64,000 nt of DNA, from positions 5,890,001 through 5,954,000 of the forward strand of contig NZ_PYFT01000001.1 in assembly GCF_003023845.1 (NCBI RefSeq), read 5' to 3'. The stretch comes from Adhaeribacter arboris (GTDB lineage: Bacteria > Bacteroidota > Bacteroidia > Cytophagales > Hymenobacteraceae). The notes below the pieces were generated by a model, which did not search any database, was not told the origin of the DNA, and worked only from the letters and a program-made list of their open reading frames with translations. Shown here in pieces: positions 49,471-58,277 of this stretch. Position 1 is the stretch's first letter, and each line of letters begins with the position of its first letter. The translations under genes and the position numbers were made by a program.

Positions 49471-51048
49471 TTATAATTTACTTTTTTGTAAATACTGATT
49501 TAAATCCGTAATACTTTTTATTCCCAAAGTAGCGGCTTGTTCCCGGCGCATCATTAAAGCGTAAGCGTTATTAAACCCGATAGGAGTTAACCAAGTAATT
49601 TGGTATTGCTTTTTAAACTCATCCTTCACAAACTCATACACCTTTTCTTTACTGGTACCCAGCTGATTTATTTGAGTAGGAGTAGGCTGCAGAATAACGA
49701 GTAAACCAGTGCCGGTATATTCGGGGTATAAATCAATTTGGTTATTAGTTAAAGCGTCGAAGCAAATTTTAGTACCACCCAATCCAGTTTTGGTTTCTAC
49801 CCGGTAGTTAGAATAGCCTTGCAACAGTTGAGTATACATACTAGCCAAAATGTATTGCTCCCCAAAAATCTTCGAACCAATCCGGACTACTTTTCCCGTG
49901 CCGTGGCGGGTAGGACGCCATAGCTTTTTTTGCTGTAGAAAGTTTCGCGCTACCGTTTCCGGGCTTTGCTTCAAATAATCGACCTGGTAATTAAGCTCGG
50001 TCATAATGGAATCGTTGATCTGACCGGCGAGCAAATTTAGAATATTGGCTAGTGCGGGAAATTGTTCTAAAGCTTCGTTCCGGACGATTGGAGCCGCGTA
50101 GTACGGCGGGAAAATATGTTTATCATCTTCCAGAATAATTAAATCAAAAGCTTTTAAGCGGCCATCGGTGGAGTAACCGCTAATTACGTCCAGTTCTTTT
50201 TCGTAAGCAGCCTGGTACATCACGGCATCGCTAATTACTACATTCCGGATGTTTAACTTGTAAATATTTTGCAAACCCAAAAATCCATCTTGCCGTCCCA
50301 TAAATTCGGGGGTAAATCCGGCGAGTAATTTGGTGCCGAAAGCGGGCGGAATCAGGTAAAAAGTAGCTAATATTAATAGAGCAAGCGGCAATAACCAGAC
50401 TACCCGTTTTACTTTCCGGAGATTAAGATTTTGCAATCGGCCTAATAAAAAATCAAAAAGAATAGCTAAACCTGCGGCGGGTATGGCTCCCGCCAGAATC
50501 ATATTTGAATTATTTAAAGCAATACCACCAAAAATAAACTCGCCTAAACCACCCGCCGCAATATAAGCGGCCAGAGTAGCCACCCCTACATTAATAACCG
50601 TTGCCGTACGAATGCCGGCCAAAATAACGGGTAATGCTAAGGGCAGTTCTACCTGCCGTAAAATTTGAATTTTGGTCATACCCATACCTTTCGCGGCATC
50701 TTTTACTATTGGGTTTACCGAAGTAATGCCGGTGTAGGTATTGCGGATAATCGGTAATAAAGCGTACAAAAACAAAGCGGCAATAGCCGGTTTAGCGCCA
50801 ATGCCCAGAAAGGGAATCAGAAAACCCAATAAGGCAATGCTCGGGATAGTTTGCAGAATTCCCGCCAAACCCAGAATAGGACCAGCTAATTTTTTCTTTT
50901 CGGCGATAATTATTCCGAGCGGTAAGCCAATGCTCACGGCCAGCAGTAAGGATAAAAAGGTTAGGCCCGTATGCGTCATGCTTTGCTCCAGTATTTTACC
51001 GGATTGCTCCTGCATAAAAGAAAACAAAGTAGATGATTCGGCGGCCAT
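49471..51048 (-). CDS. Betaine/choline-type ABC transporter, permease fused to substrate-binding domain
   Basis: 525 residues. Residues about 20-210 are the ProW/OpuCB-type permease with five to six membrane helices (TFLSLLLAVSIGLPLGIIIA; IPSIALLGFLIPFLGIGAKP; ATVINVGVATLAAYIAAGGL). A helix at about 217-235 leads to an OpuAC/ProX-type binding domain (about 240-525): VVRIGSKIFGEQYILASMYT, VETKTGLGGTKICFDALTNN and IDLYPEYTGTGLLVIL. The aromatic residues that cage quaternary amines are not certain by eye. Such fusions import osmoprotectants. The ATPase gene precedes it with a 1-bp overlap. Confidence 0.9.
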   Translation of the reverse strand: MAAESSTLFSFMQEQSGKILEQSMTHTGLTFLSLLLAVSIGLPLGIIIAEKKKLAGPILGLAGILQTIPSIALLGFLIPFLGIGAKPAIAALFLYALLPIIRNTYTGITSVNPIVKDAAKGMGMTKIQILRQVELPLALPVILAGIRTATVINVGVATLAAYIAAGGLGEFIFGGIALNNSNMILAGAIPAAGLAILFDFLLGRLQNLNLRKVKRVVWLLPLALLILATFYLIPPAFGTKLLAGFTPEFMGRQDGFLGLQNIYKLNIRNVVISDAVMYQAAYEKELDVISGYSTDGRLKAFDLIILEDDKHIFPPYYAAPIVRNEALEQFPALANILNLLAGQINDSIMTELNYQVDYLKQSPETVARNFLQQKKLWRPTRHGTGKVVRIGSKIFGEQYILASMYTQLLQGYSNYRVETKTGLGGTKICFDALTNNQIDLYPEYTGTGLLVILQPTPTQINQLGTSKEKVYEFVKDEFKKQYQITWLTPIGFNNAYALMMRREQAATLGIKSITDLNQYLQKSKL

Positions 51049-51998
51049 TAGCTTTTCCGGAAGTTTTGTAAAGCTTTTAATAATTGATTTATTTCCGGCG
51101 CGTTAGCAGCCGGCGGGTTTTTGTTTGTTGTTTTTTCGTTTGTTGGGGGAGTAAAATCCGAAGAGTTAGGTGGCGGCAGCAAAAGCGCCAAAGCATCCCA
51201 AACACTCCCGGAAGCCGGTACGTTCTGGATTCCGGCGATACCAATTTCGGCCAGAGTTACGTTTTTAAGCTCTAAAGGCAGTTGCTGTTCTTTTAAAAAA
51301 GAGCGGACAAAATCACTTTTCGGCTGAAACAATAGTTCTTTTGGTAGACCCATCTGTTCTATCCGACCTTGTTGCATGAGGCAAATCCGGTCGCCCAGTT
51401 CAAAAGCTTCGGTAATATCGTGGGTTACCATAATTACGGTTTTGCGCTTCAATTCGTCGAGATGTAAAAACTCCTGCCGGATATGAACCCGGGTAATCGG
51501 GTCGAGGGCGCCAAAAGGTTCATCCAGGAGCAACACCGGTGGATCGGCCATTAAGGCCCGGGCTAAACCCACGCGCTGCTGTTGCCCACCACTGAGCTGA
51601 TCGGGATAAAGGGTTAGGTATTCTTCCGAAAGATGCAGTTTATGCAAGAGTTCTATGGCCCGGTCTTGAATGCGACGCGATTCCCATTTAAGTAACCGGG
51701 GTACAATCGCCATATTTTCGGCAACGGTATAATGCGGAAACAAGCCGGTATGCTGCAGCACGTAGCCCATGCGCCGGCGTAATTGTTCCGGAGGTATTTC
51801 GCTGATGGGTTGGTTATTAAAGGTAATAATGCCGGCGGAAGGTTCTTCTAACTTATTCAGCATACGGAGGGTAGTCGTTTTGCCGCAGCCGCTGGTACCG
51901 AGCAAAATAAGTGTTTCGCCGGCCGCTACCGAAAACGACACATTATCAACGGCTTTTACCGGCCCGAAATTTTTTGATACCTGCTTTACCTCAATCAT
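51048..51998 (-). CDS. ABC transporter ATP-binding protein, ProV/OpuCA type
   Basis: 316 residues. Walker A LLGTSGCGKTTTLRMLNKLE (about 31), Q-loop VLQHTGLFPH, signature LSGGQQQRVGLARAL (about 135), Walker B LLLDEPFGALDP, switch VTHDITEAFELGD. RMLNKLEEPSAGII is typical of OpuCA/ProV ATPases. The C-terminal regulatory CBS pair of OpuCA is not evident; instead there is a short tail rich in Pro, Thr and Asn (about 270-300). It energises the fused permease downstream for quaternary-amine uptake. Confidence 0.9.
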   Translation of the reverse strand: MIEVKQVSKNFGPVKAVDNVSFSVAAGETLILLGTSGCGKTTTLRMLNKLEEPSAGIITFNNQPISEIPPEQLRRRMGYVLQHTGLFPHYTVAENMAIVPRLLKWESRRIQDRAIELLHKLHLSEEYLTLYPDQLSGGQQQRVGLARALMADPPVLLLDEPFGALDPITRVHIRQEFLHLDELKRKTVIMVTHDITEAFELGDRICLMQQGRIEQMGLPKELLFQPKSDFVRSFLKEQQLPLELKNVTLAEIGIAGIQNVPASGSVWDALALLLPPPNSSDFTPPTNEKTTNKNPPAANAPEINQLLKALQNFRKS

Positions 51999-52258
51999 TA
52001 CCTACGCAAAAAAGGAAAGATTACCCGGAAATACTAAGGAAAAGCAAAAAGACTGGCGCTTCCTTAAATTATAATTAGAAATTATGAATTAGAAATGAGG
52101 ACTGAATGCTTTTTCGAATTAATTGTTTAACTAAACTTGTTCTGACATCTTTTTCAGGACAATATTTTGAAGAAAAAGATGAAATAAGAATTATTCCCGA
52201 ATAAGTTAAAATGTATTATGAGTGAAAAAATTTGAGCACCCGTGAAGTTTTCTAAAAA

Positions 52259-52615
52259 TCAGGAATACATGGCAAAAGCTTTTTCTACCTTTTGTTGCTC
52301 ATTAAAAAACATCACTTCTACTGTTTTCCGGCCGGTAGCGGTATTGCGGTAGTAAATGGTTAAGCCGTTCATCCCCACCAACACATCTATCATTTCAAAA
52401 TGCAAGTTGGGTATTAATTTCAAGCCTTGTTCCCAGTATGCTCTAACTTTATTTTTACCAGCTACTACTCCATTACTTTCGGGTATAATTTTTAAAGCCA
52501 TGGGAGTTGTAATAGAAAAATCATTTGTGTAATGCTCTAAAATCCTGTCTAAATCATGCGAATTCCAGGAAGCTACCCATTCCGCCGCAAAATGTTTGGC
52601 AAATTCTTCGGTCAT
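52259..52615 (-). CDS. SnoaL / NTF2-like protein
   Basis: 118 residues. FAKHFAAEWVASWNSHDLDR then ILEHYTNDFSIT is the start of an NTF2-like alpha+beta barrel (SnoaL-type), followed by GVVAGKNKVRAYWEQGLKLI and LTIYYRNTATGRKTVEVMFF. Members are small enzymes, often isomerases, or ligand-binding proteins; nothing in the sequence tells which. Cytosolic. Monocistronic with gaps of more than 150 bp on both sides. Confidence 0.8.
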   Translation of the reverse strand: MTEEFAKHFAAEWVASWNSHDLDRILEHYTNDFSITTPMALKIIPESNGVVAGKNKVRAYWEQGLKLIPNLHFEMIDVLVGMNGLTIYYRNTATGRKTVEVMFFNEQQKVEKAFAMYS

Positions 52616-52765
52616 ATATAAGTCTATTTTTAAGCGATTAGAATTTTATTTAAATGGATACAATTCACGTTTTCATCGTGAGCTTTGGCTTTTTTATTTA
52701 TTTTCTTGCGAAAAATAGAAGGACACTTGTGCTTTCTTTCAGGAATATATAGCTAATTCAAGAAA

Positions 52766-53176
52766 TTAATTGCCCGAAACGAAAAGCGTGGTTACTTCCA
52801 GGCGGTTATTGTCCGGATCGAAGGTTTCGAACTCGTAATAGCCATCACCCGTTTTCCGGGGACCTCGTAGAATTGGAAAACCGGCTTGCTGCCATTCTTT
52901 TGCTTTTTCTTCTACTTCTTGCATGGTTTCTACCCCAAACGCCAAGTGAGTAATACCTTGGTGCTGACTGGCTAACGTATCTTTTTTGTTATCGGGTAAA
53001 TTAGGTTTCGTCATTAACTCTAACCGGGCTCCCGCAGCAGAAGTTAAAAAGAAGCTTTCAAATTCGGTGGATTCATTCCGGTATTTTTCATTGGGTTGGC
53101 CGCCAAAAAATTGCTGGTAATAATTTTTTAAAGTCTCTAATTGAATGGTCCAGATAGCAACGTGTTCTAAAATCAT
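52766..53176 (-). CDS. VOC family (glyoxalase-like) protein
   Basis: 136 residues. Two beta-alpha-beta-beta-beta modules: ILEHVAIWTIQLETLKNYYQ (His4 as a metal ligand candidate) and GITHLAFGVETMQEVEEKAK then EWQQAGFPIL, ending FETFDPDNNRLEVTTL with a Glu ligand candidate. This is the vicinal-oxygen-chelate fold. Substrate unknown; glyoxalase I or dioxygenase activity are options. Confidence 0.85.
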   Translation of the reverse strand: MILEHVAIWTIQLETLKNYYQQFFGGQPNEKYRNESTEFESFFLTSAAGARLELMTKPNLPDNKKDTLASQHQGITHLAFGVETMQEVEEKAKEWQQAGFPILRGPRKTGDGYYEFETFDPDNNRLEVTTLFVSGN

Positions 53177-53356
53177 TCTTTATTTTGTAAGAATTATATT
53201 TAAACGGCTGAGAAAGAGTAGTAAACAAACAATTTTTAATAAGGATTATGATTAGGAGCAATTCGTTTTCTAAAACAATGTACTGCTACTAAAAATAAAG
53301 CTTAGCACAGCAAAGTGCTTTTGTCGGTAGTAAATTAAAAATTTAAATCTTATTTT

Positions 53357-54142
53357 TTAGTCTAGCCTAAGTCCTAACCGAATAGCTATTTCTATTGGGG
53401 AGTAATTATTATCCGAGCGTTGCAGCACAAAATCTTTCGTTGGTACCAAAGGCGGTTGAGCCAGGAAACGCGGGTTAGTACCATGATGCGGTTGAGCCGC
53501 ATGCACGATAAACGGATGACACAAATATACCGTACCCGCCGGCCCGGTTGCTGAAACCTCCTCCAGGCCGTCGGTAGCCTTCAGTTTATTTGCCAGTTCC
53601 ATAAACGAAAGACCCGCTTCCCCGGCGGGCTTTAACAAGCAGGCTACCTTTAAATGCGAACCTACTCTAATTCGGGTGGGGGCATCTTTTTCGCTCACAT
53701 CTGAGAAAAGAAACAGCATCAGCAAAGCCCGACCTTTTGAAAATACATTTATCCGCCACGCAAGGTAATCCCTTAAGTCGGCACCCGGAAAGCTGGCATC
53801 CACGTGCCAACCCGTATCATTAGGCTCTTCGTTACTGGGAAACCGAACCGGAAAACTTCCCAAACTCATTCGGGGAACCCAAGCTTCTTTGCCTACCAAT
53901 TGGTCGAAGGCGCTGTGCAGATTGGCGGTGTTGGCAGCTTTTCTAAAAGGTTCCTGGCTAAAATCTCCCAGCCGGATAACCGGTTGCGTCCAGGTAGTAG
54001 GATCATTGAGATTACATGGGATAGCTTGCCACAAAATAGTCCGGCCTTGCGCGGCTAGCTCCTCCGGAAAAGCATTGTCCAGACGAATATAACCTTCGTG
54101 TATAAATTGCTGAATTTGCGCATTGGTAAGGGCAGGCGGCAT
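53357..54142 (-). CDS. Phytanoyl-CoA dioxygenase (PhyH) family protein
   Basis: 261 residues. The iron-binding His-x-Asp is in GWHVDASFPG (about residue 112) and the distal His in YLCHPFIVHAAQPHHGTNPR (about 214), with the Arg of the 2-oxoglutarate site just after it. ALTNAQIQQFIHEGYIRLDN at the N-terminus is typical. These are Fe(II)/2-oxoglutarate oxygenases that hydroxylate small molecules; the substrate is unknown. Monocistronic. Confidence 0.85.
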   Translation of the reverse strand: MPPALTNAQIQQFIHEGYIRLDNAFPEELAAQGRTILWQAIPCNLNDPTTWTQPVIRLGDFSQEPFRKAANTANLHSAFDQLVGKEAWVPRMSLGSFPVRFPSNEEPNDTGWHVDASFPGADLRDYLAWRINVFSKGRALLMLFLFSDVSEKDAPTRIRVGSHLKVACLLKPAGEAGLSFMELANKLKATDGLEEVSATGPAGTVYLCHPFIVHAAQPHHGTNPRFLAQPPLVPTKDFVLQRSDNNYSPIEIAIRLGLRLD

Positions 54143-54412
54143 GAGAGAGCTTACGTTTTTTTAACCTACTTTGTAATTAAGTTATTCAGTGGTAGTTTAA
54201 AGTTGGTAATTTACAAAAAGGGTTTTATCCGCCATTTCTTTATTCGGAAGAATATAGTAGTAAGATAGGGCTAAGTACCCGGAAAGTAACGGATAAAGGT
54301 TGAAAAAAGAGTAGATTTATAAGTAATAACCGGAGCGGAATATTTCTAAAATAAGAATTGAAGGGATAAAAACTATCAATTTAAATGAAACCACCCCAGG
54401 AGATAGGCAAGT
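54143..54412. other. Gene-free stretch upstream of the PhyH-like gene
   Basis: AT-rich sequence with no gene, terminator or repeat that I can support. It leads into the decayed fragment at 54413-54600. Confidence 0.4.
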
Positions 54413-54600
54413 TTATATAATTACTTTTATGTCGTTGCTGCCTAGTCTATTTGGTTTGGCTGCCTTGTCACCCAAAAGTAAATTGCCCTTGGCATCTAGC
54501 ACTACTGTTCTGGCGGACCCAACTTTTTGTAAACTTTAAAAGCTTTAGCTTTATTGCCTACCACACTCTTGAAAGTAAGAAAGTTTTTTACAGAATGGAG
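54413..54600 (-). pseudogene. Decayed coding fragment (about 60 codons, one frameshift)
   Basis: On the minus strand one frame reads LHSVKNFLTFKSVVGNKAKA then FKVYKKLG and stops; the next frame goes on as VGSARTVVLDAKGNLLLGDK then AAKPNRLGSNDIKVII and ends in TAA at 54415-54413. The two parts have coding-like composition and join smoothly if one base is restored near 54523-54532. No start codon or upstream continuation survives. I do not recognise the family. Confidence 0.4.
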
Positions 54601-54711
54601 TTATTCATAAAGTAACTTAATATGCTACCCGGTTATAAAATCAGATTGATTAATTTTTTAAATTAAAAATTTAACTTAATTAATCTAACTTTAACAAAAA
54701 TTTTACAAAAG

Positions 54712-54719
54712 TAAATTTG
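54712..54719 (+). promoter_or_regulatory. Candidate -7 element for the ROK regulator gene
   Basis: TAAATTTG matches TAnnTTTG; TTTA lies 18 bp upstream (54690-54693) as a weak -33. Leader of about 43 nt to the ATG at 54770. Confidence 0.45.
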
Positions 54720-54769
54720 TTTGTTTCGCTACTTTAAATACCTTGCAGTGTTTAAGTTAATCAGGTTAC

Positions 54770-56032
54770 ATGAGCGCCTTACTCTCCGAAGATACTTACT
54801 TAGATACGCTTAATCACGTCGAGCGCAAAAAGCATTTACAAAAGCTTAAGATTATTAAATTTTTATACGTTAAAGGAGCTAAAACGAACGCCGCTATCTG
54901 CGAACATTTTACTATTAGTGCGCCTACTTCTATGGCGCTTCTAAACGAGCTAATCTCGGAAGGTATCGTCGAAAAGCAAGGCCGGGGTTTATCGGTTGGC
55001 GGGCGTAAGCCGGATTTATACGGTTTACAGGAAAATTCGCTGTTTGTCCTGAGTATTGAAATGGAAAAGCACAAAACCCGGATGGCTATTTTCAATAATA
55101 AAGACAAAAATATCACTGGTATCCGCACTTTTCCTTTGCAAATTACCCAGGATTTAACTGCGGTGGACCAATTGTACTCGTGCGTCGAAGAACTCATTCA
55201 ATCTGCCGGAGTGGATAAAAATAAACTTATTGGCGTTGGCATAAGTGTGCCCGGCTTAGTGGCTTCGAAAGAGGGAAACACTTATACCTATTTATTAACC
55301 ACTCATTCATCGGAGTCGCTGGAGGAAATTCTCGAAAAAAAATTTAAAAAACCGGTTTTTATTCAGAACGACGTAAAAACCATTAGTCTGGCCGAATACC
55401 GGTTTGGCAAGGCCCGCGGTAAAAAAGATGTACTGGTAGTCTGGATGGATTGGGGCATTGGCTTGGGAATGATCATGGATGGTAAATTGCGGAGCGGTGC
55501 TTCGGGCTTCGCCGGCGAATTCGGGCATATTCCCGTAGTGGACGATGGTTTATTGTGCCAATGCGGTAAGCGCGGCTGCCTGGAAACGGTAGCTTCGGGT
55601 ATGGCTTTGGTGCGCTTAGCCAAAGAAGGAATTAAAGCGGGCGCTGTTTCTATGTTAAGCGAATTATCCGCCCAAGAAATAGAGCAACTAGAGCCGCCCG
55701 TCATTATCGAGGCGGCGAACCGAGGTGATCAATTTGCCATCCGAATTTTATCGGAAGTAGGAATACATTTAGGCAAAGGCCTGGCTATTTTAATTCAGCT
55801 TTTTAATCCGGAGTTAATTATTTTGAGTGGTACCATTGCGGAAGCCCGGCAATATATTACTACGCCGGTTCAGCAATCTTTAAATACGTATTGCATGGCG
55901 CAACTCCGCGAAAAAACCAGCATTGCCTTGTCGGATTTAGGCGAAAACACTTTGATTTTGGGTTCTTTGGCTTTGGTAATGGAAAATATTTTCGAAAACA
56001 ATATTGGCTTTGCCAAAAATAAAGAAGTGTAA
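54770..56032 (+). CDS. ROK family transcriptional regulator (NagC/Mlc-like)
   Basis: 420 residues. N-terminal winged helix (about 25-85: IIKFLYVKGAKTNAAICEHF then TISAPTSMALLNELISEGIV), then the ROK domain (about 90-410) with the sugar-site motif GFAGEFGHIPV and the zinc motif CQCGKRGCLE (about 262-271). VGVGISVPGLV- and VVWMDWGIGLGMI-type loops are kinase-like, but in NagC/Mlc-type regulators they sense sugar. Its place just before the NagB fusion (114 bp) suggests that it controls amino-sugar use, perhaps answering to GlcNAc-6-P. DNA site not identified. Confidence 0.88.
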   Translation: MSALLSEDTYLDTLNHVERKKHLQKLKIIKFLYVKGAKTNAAICEHFTISAPTSMALLNELISEGIVEKQGRGLSVGGRKPDLYGLQENSLFVLSIEMEKHKTRMAIFNNKDKNITGIRTFPLQITQDLTAVDQLYSCVEELIQSAGVDKNKLIGVGISVPGLVASKEGNTYTYLLTTHSSESLEEILEKKFKKPVFIQNDVKTISLAEYRFGKARGKKDVLVVWMDWGIGLGMIMDGKLRSGASGFAGEFGHIPVVDDGLLCQCGKRGCLETVASGMALVRLAKEGIKAGAVSMLSELSAQEIEQLEPPVIIEAANRGDQFAIRILSEVGIHLGKGLAILIQLFNPELIILSGTIAEARQYITTPVQQSLNTYCMAQLREKTSIALSDLGENTLILGSLALVMENIFENNIGFAKNKEV

Positions 56033-56145
56033 AAATTCTATTTAAAAATAACCGCGGAACAAACCAAAGTGCTGCTTAAAAGAAGTTGTCAACCAGTAAC
56101 GTGTCCCAGATTTATAAATCATAAACCCATTTATTCCGTTAAACT

Positions 56146-58065
56146 ATGATTCGCTTAAACTTACTAGAAGAAACCCGTTTTGAAAAACTACCCGTTACGG
56201 TTTACCCCGATCCGCACATTGCTTCGCAGCAAGTAGCCCGTCGTATTTGTGACCTGATTCGCCGGAAACAGCAAAATGGGGAAACTACTGTGCTAGGCCT
56301 AGCTACCGGAGCCACGCCAATTGAAGTTTACGCGGAATTGGTTCGTTTGCACCGCGAAGAAGGCTTGAGCTTCCAAAATGTAATAACTTTTAACCTGGAT
56401 GAGTACTACCCTATGAGTCCGACGGCGCCGCAAAGCTACGTGACTTTCATGAACGAAAACTTATTCGATCATATTGATATCCCGCGGGAAAACATTAATA
56501 TTCCGGACGGAACCCTTGCTTTGGAAGAAATACCCGCTTTTTGTTTGGCTTACGAACGGAAAATTGAAGATTTAGGCGGCTTAGATTTACAGATTTTGGG
56601 GATAGGTCGTACCGGTCACATTGGATTTAACGAACCTGGTTCGGCGCCTAACTCCGGTACCCGCTTGGTTACCTTAGACGACCTGACCCGCCGGGATGCT
56701 TCCCGCGATTTTGGGGGAAAAGAAAATGTGCCCACCAAAGCTATTACCATGGGTATTGGTACCATTTTTAAGGCCCGCGAAATTATATTGATGGCCTGGA
56801 ATGCCAAAAAAGCGCCGATTATTAAAAAAGCGGTAGAAGGCGAAATGTCCAGCGAAGTACCGGCTACTTACTTGCAACTTTCAGATAACGTAGAATTTAT
56901 CCTCGACGAAGATGCTGCTTCTGAACTGACCCGTTTTGATACTCCCTGGCTGGTAAAAGATTGCGTCTGGGACGAACAACTGACTAAAAAAGCAGTAATC
57001 TGGTTATCCGGCGAGTTAAATAAACCCATCTTAAAACTTACCGAAGAAGATTATAATAACCACGGTATGGCGCAATTAGCCGTAGAAAAAGGTCCGGCTT
57101 ACAATATTAATATTCACGTTTTTAATAAAATTCAGCATACCATTACCGGCTGGCCGGGTGGCAAACCGAACGCCGATGATTCGCAACGACCGGAACGGGC
57201 CGAACCCGCTAAAAAACGAGTTATTATTTTTTCTCCGCATCCGGATGACGACGTTATATCGATGGGCGGCACGTTTATCCGGTTGGTCGATCAAGGGCAC
57301 GATGTACACGTAGCGTATCAAACTTCGGGAAATACCGCCGTTTGGGACGACGATGTTTTGCGTTACATGGAGTTTGCCATTGATTTCAGCAATAGTATTG
57401 GCAAAGACAGTAAACAATTGCAGTCGATTTACGAAGACATGCGCCTTTTCTTCGCTCAGAAACAACCTAACCAGATAGATACCCAGGAAGTACGCGACGT
57501 GAAAGGATTTATCCGGAAAAGTGAAGCTTTTTCGGGCGCTCGTTACGCGGGATTAGCCGATGATCACATTCATTTTATGGCCTTGCCGTTTTACGAAACG
57601 GGTAAAACCCGTAAAAATCCGGTAACCGATAAAGACATTGAGCTGACCATCGATTTGCTGCAGCAGGTAAAACCGCACCAGATTTTTGCCGCCGGCGATT
57701 TCGCCGACCCGCACGGGACGCACATTGTTTGTTTCCGGATAATTTTAGAGGCCATGAAGCGACTGCAAAAAACCGAAAGCTGGACAAAGGACTGCTGGTT
57801 GTGGATGTACCGGGGAGCCTGGCACGAGTTTGAAGTGCACGAAATTGAAATGGCCGTACCGTTGTCGCCGCAGGAAGTAGAACGGAAACGTAACGCTATT
57901 TTCAAACATCAATCCCAGAAAGACCGCCCCGTATTTCCCGGCGACGATGCCCGGGAGTTCTGGGTGCGGGCCGCCGAACGGAATCGTGAAACCGCCAAAA
58001 TGTACGATAAACTCGGGCTTGCCGATTACGAAGCAATGGAGGCTTTTGTGCGCTGGAAATTCTAA
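56146..58065 (+). CDS. nagB: Glucosamine-6-phosphate deaminase fused to a PIG-L-type deacetylase domain
   Basis: 639 residues. NagB part (about 15-290): LATGATPIEVYAEL, TFNLDEYYPM (Asp85 as catalytic acid/base), LGIGRTGHIGFNEPGS (His158 and Glu). PIG-L/LmbE part (about 357-600): VIIFSPHPDDDVISMGG (zinc motif HPDDD, 365-369), YQTSGNTAV and DPHGTHIVCFRIIL. NagB turns GlcN-6-P into fructose-6-P and ammonia; PIG-L enzymes remove acetyl from GlcNAc-type sugars. The fusion could do both steps on GlcNAc-6-P; this is inference. Such long NagB proteins are known in Bacteroidota. Confidence 0.92.
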   Translation: MIRLNLLEETRFEKLPVTVYPDPHIASQQVARRICDLIRRKQQNGETTVLGLATGATPIEVYAELVRLHREEGLSFQNVITFNLDEYYPMSPTAPQSYVTFMNENLFDHIDIPRENINIPDGTLALEEIPAFCLAYERKIEDLGGLDLQILGIGRTGHIGFNEPGSAPNSGTRLVTLDDLTRRDASRDFGGKENVPTKAITMGIGTIFKAREIILMAWNAKKAPIIKKAVEGEMSSEVPATYLQLSDNVEFILDEDAASELTRFDTPWLVKDCVWDEQLTKKAVIWLSGELNKPILKLTEEDYNNHGMAQLAVEKGPAYNINIHVFNKIQHTITGWPGGKPNADDSQRPERAEPAKKRVIIFSPHPDDDVISMGGTFIRLVDQGHDVHVAYQTSGNTAVWDDDVLRYMEFAIDFSNSIGKDSKQLQSIYEDMRLFFAQKQPNQIDTQEVRDVKGFIRKSEAFSGARYAGLADDHIHFMALPFYETGKTRKNPVTDKDIELTIDLLQQVKPHQIFAAGDFADPHGTHIVCFRIILEAMKRLQKTESWTKDCWLWMYRGAWHEFEVHEIEMAVPLSPQEVERKRNAIFKHQSQKDRPVFPGDDAREFWVRAAERNRETAKMYDKLGLADYEAMEAFVRWKF

Positions 58066-58085
58066 ACAATTAATTTAATAATACC

Positions 58086-58124
58086 AAAAGCCCCAACTTT
58101 TTAGTACGAAAAGTTGGGGCTTTT
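58086..58124 (+). terminator. Rho-independent terminator after nagB fusion gene
   Basis: AAAAGCCCCAACTTTT (58086-58101), 7-nt loop, exact complement at 58109-58124, then more T. 20 bp after the stop. Confidence 0.92.
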
Positions 58125-58277
58125 TTATTGTATCTCTAGAAATTTAAAGCTCTATCTACAACCGTAGCTCTTTAAAGTAAGAAGATTGATAGGTTCTCAT
58201 CTAAAAAGTCTGCATATTATTTTATACTTACTTATCTCTTTCAGGTACTAAAGCTTTTCTTTGCCATAAATTATGTT

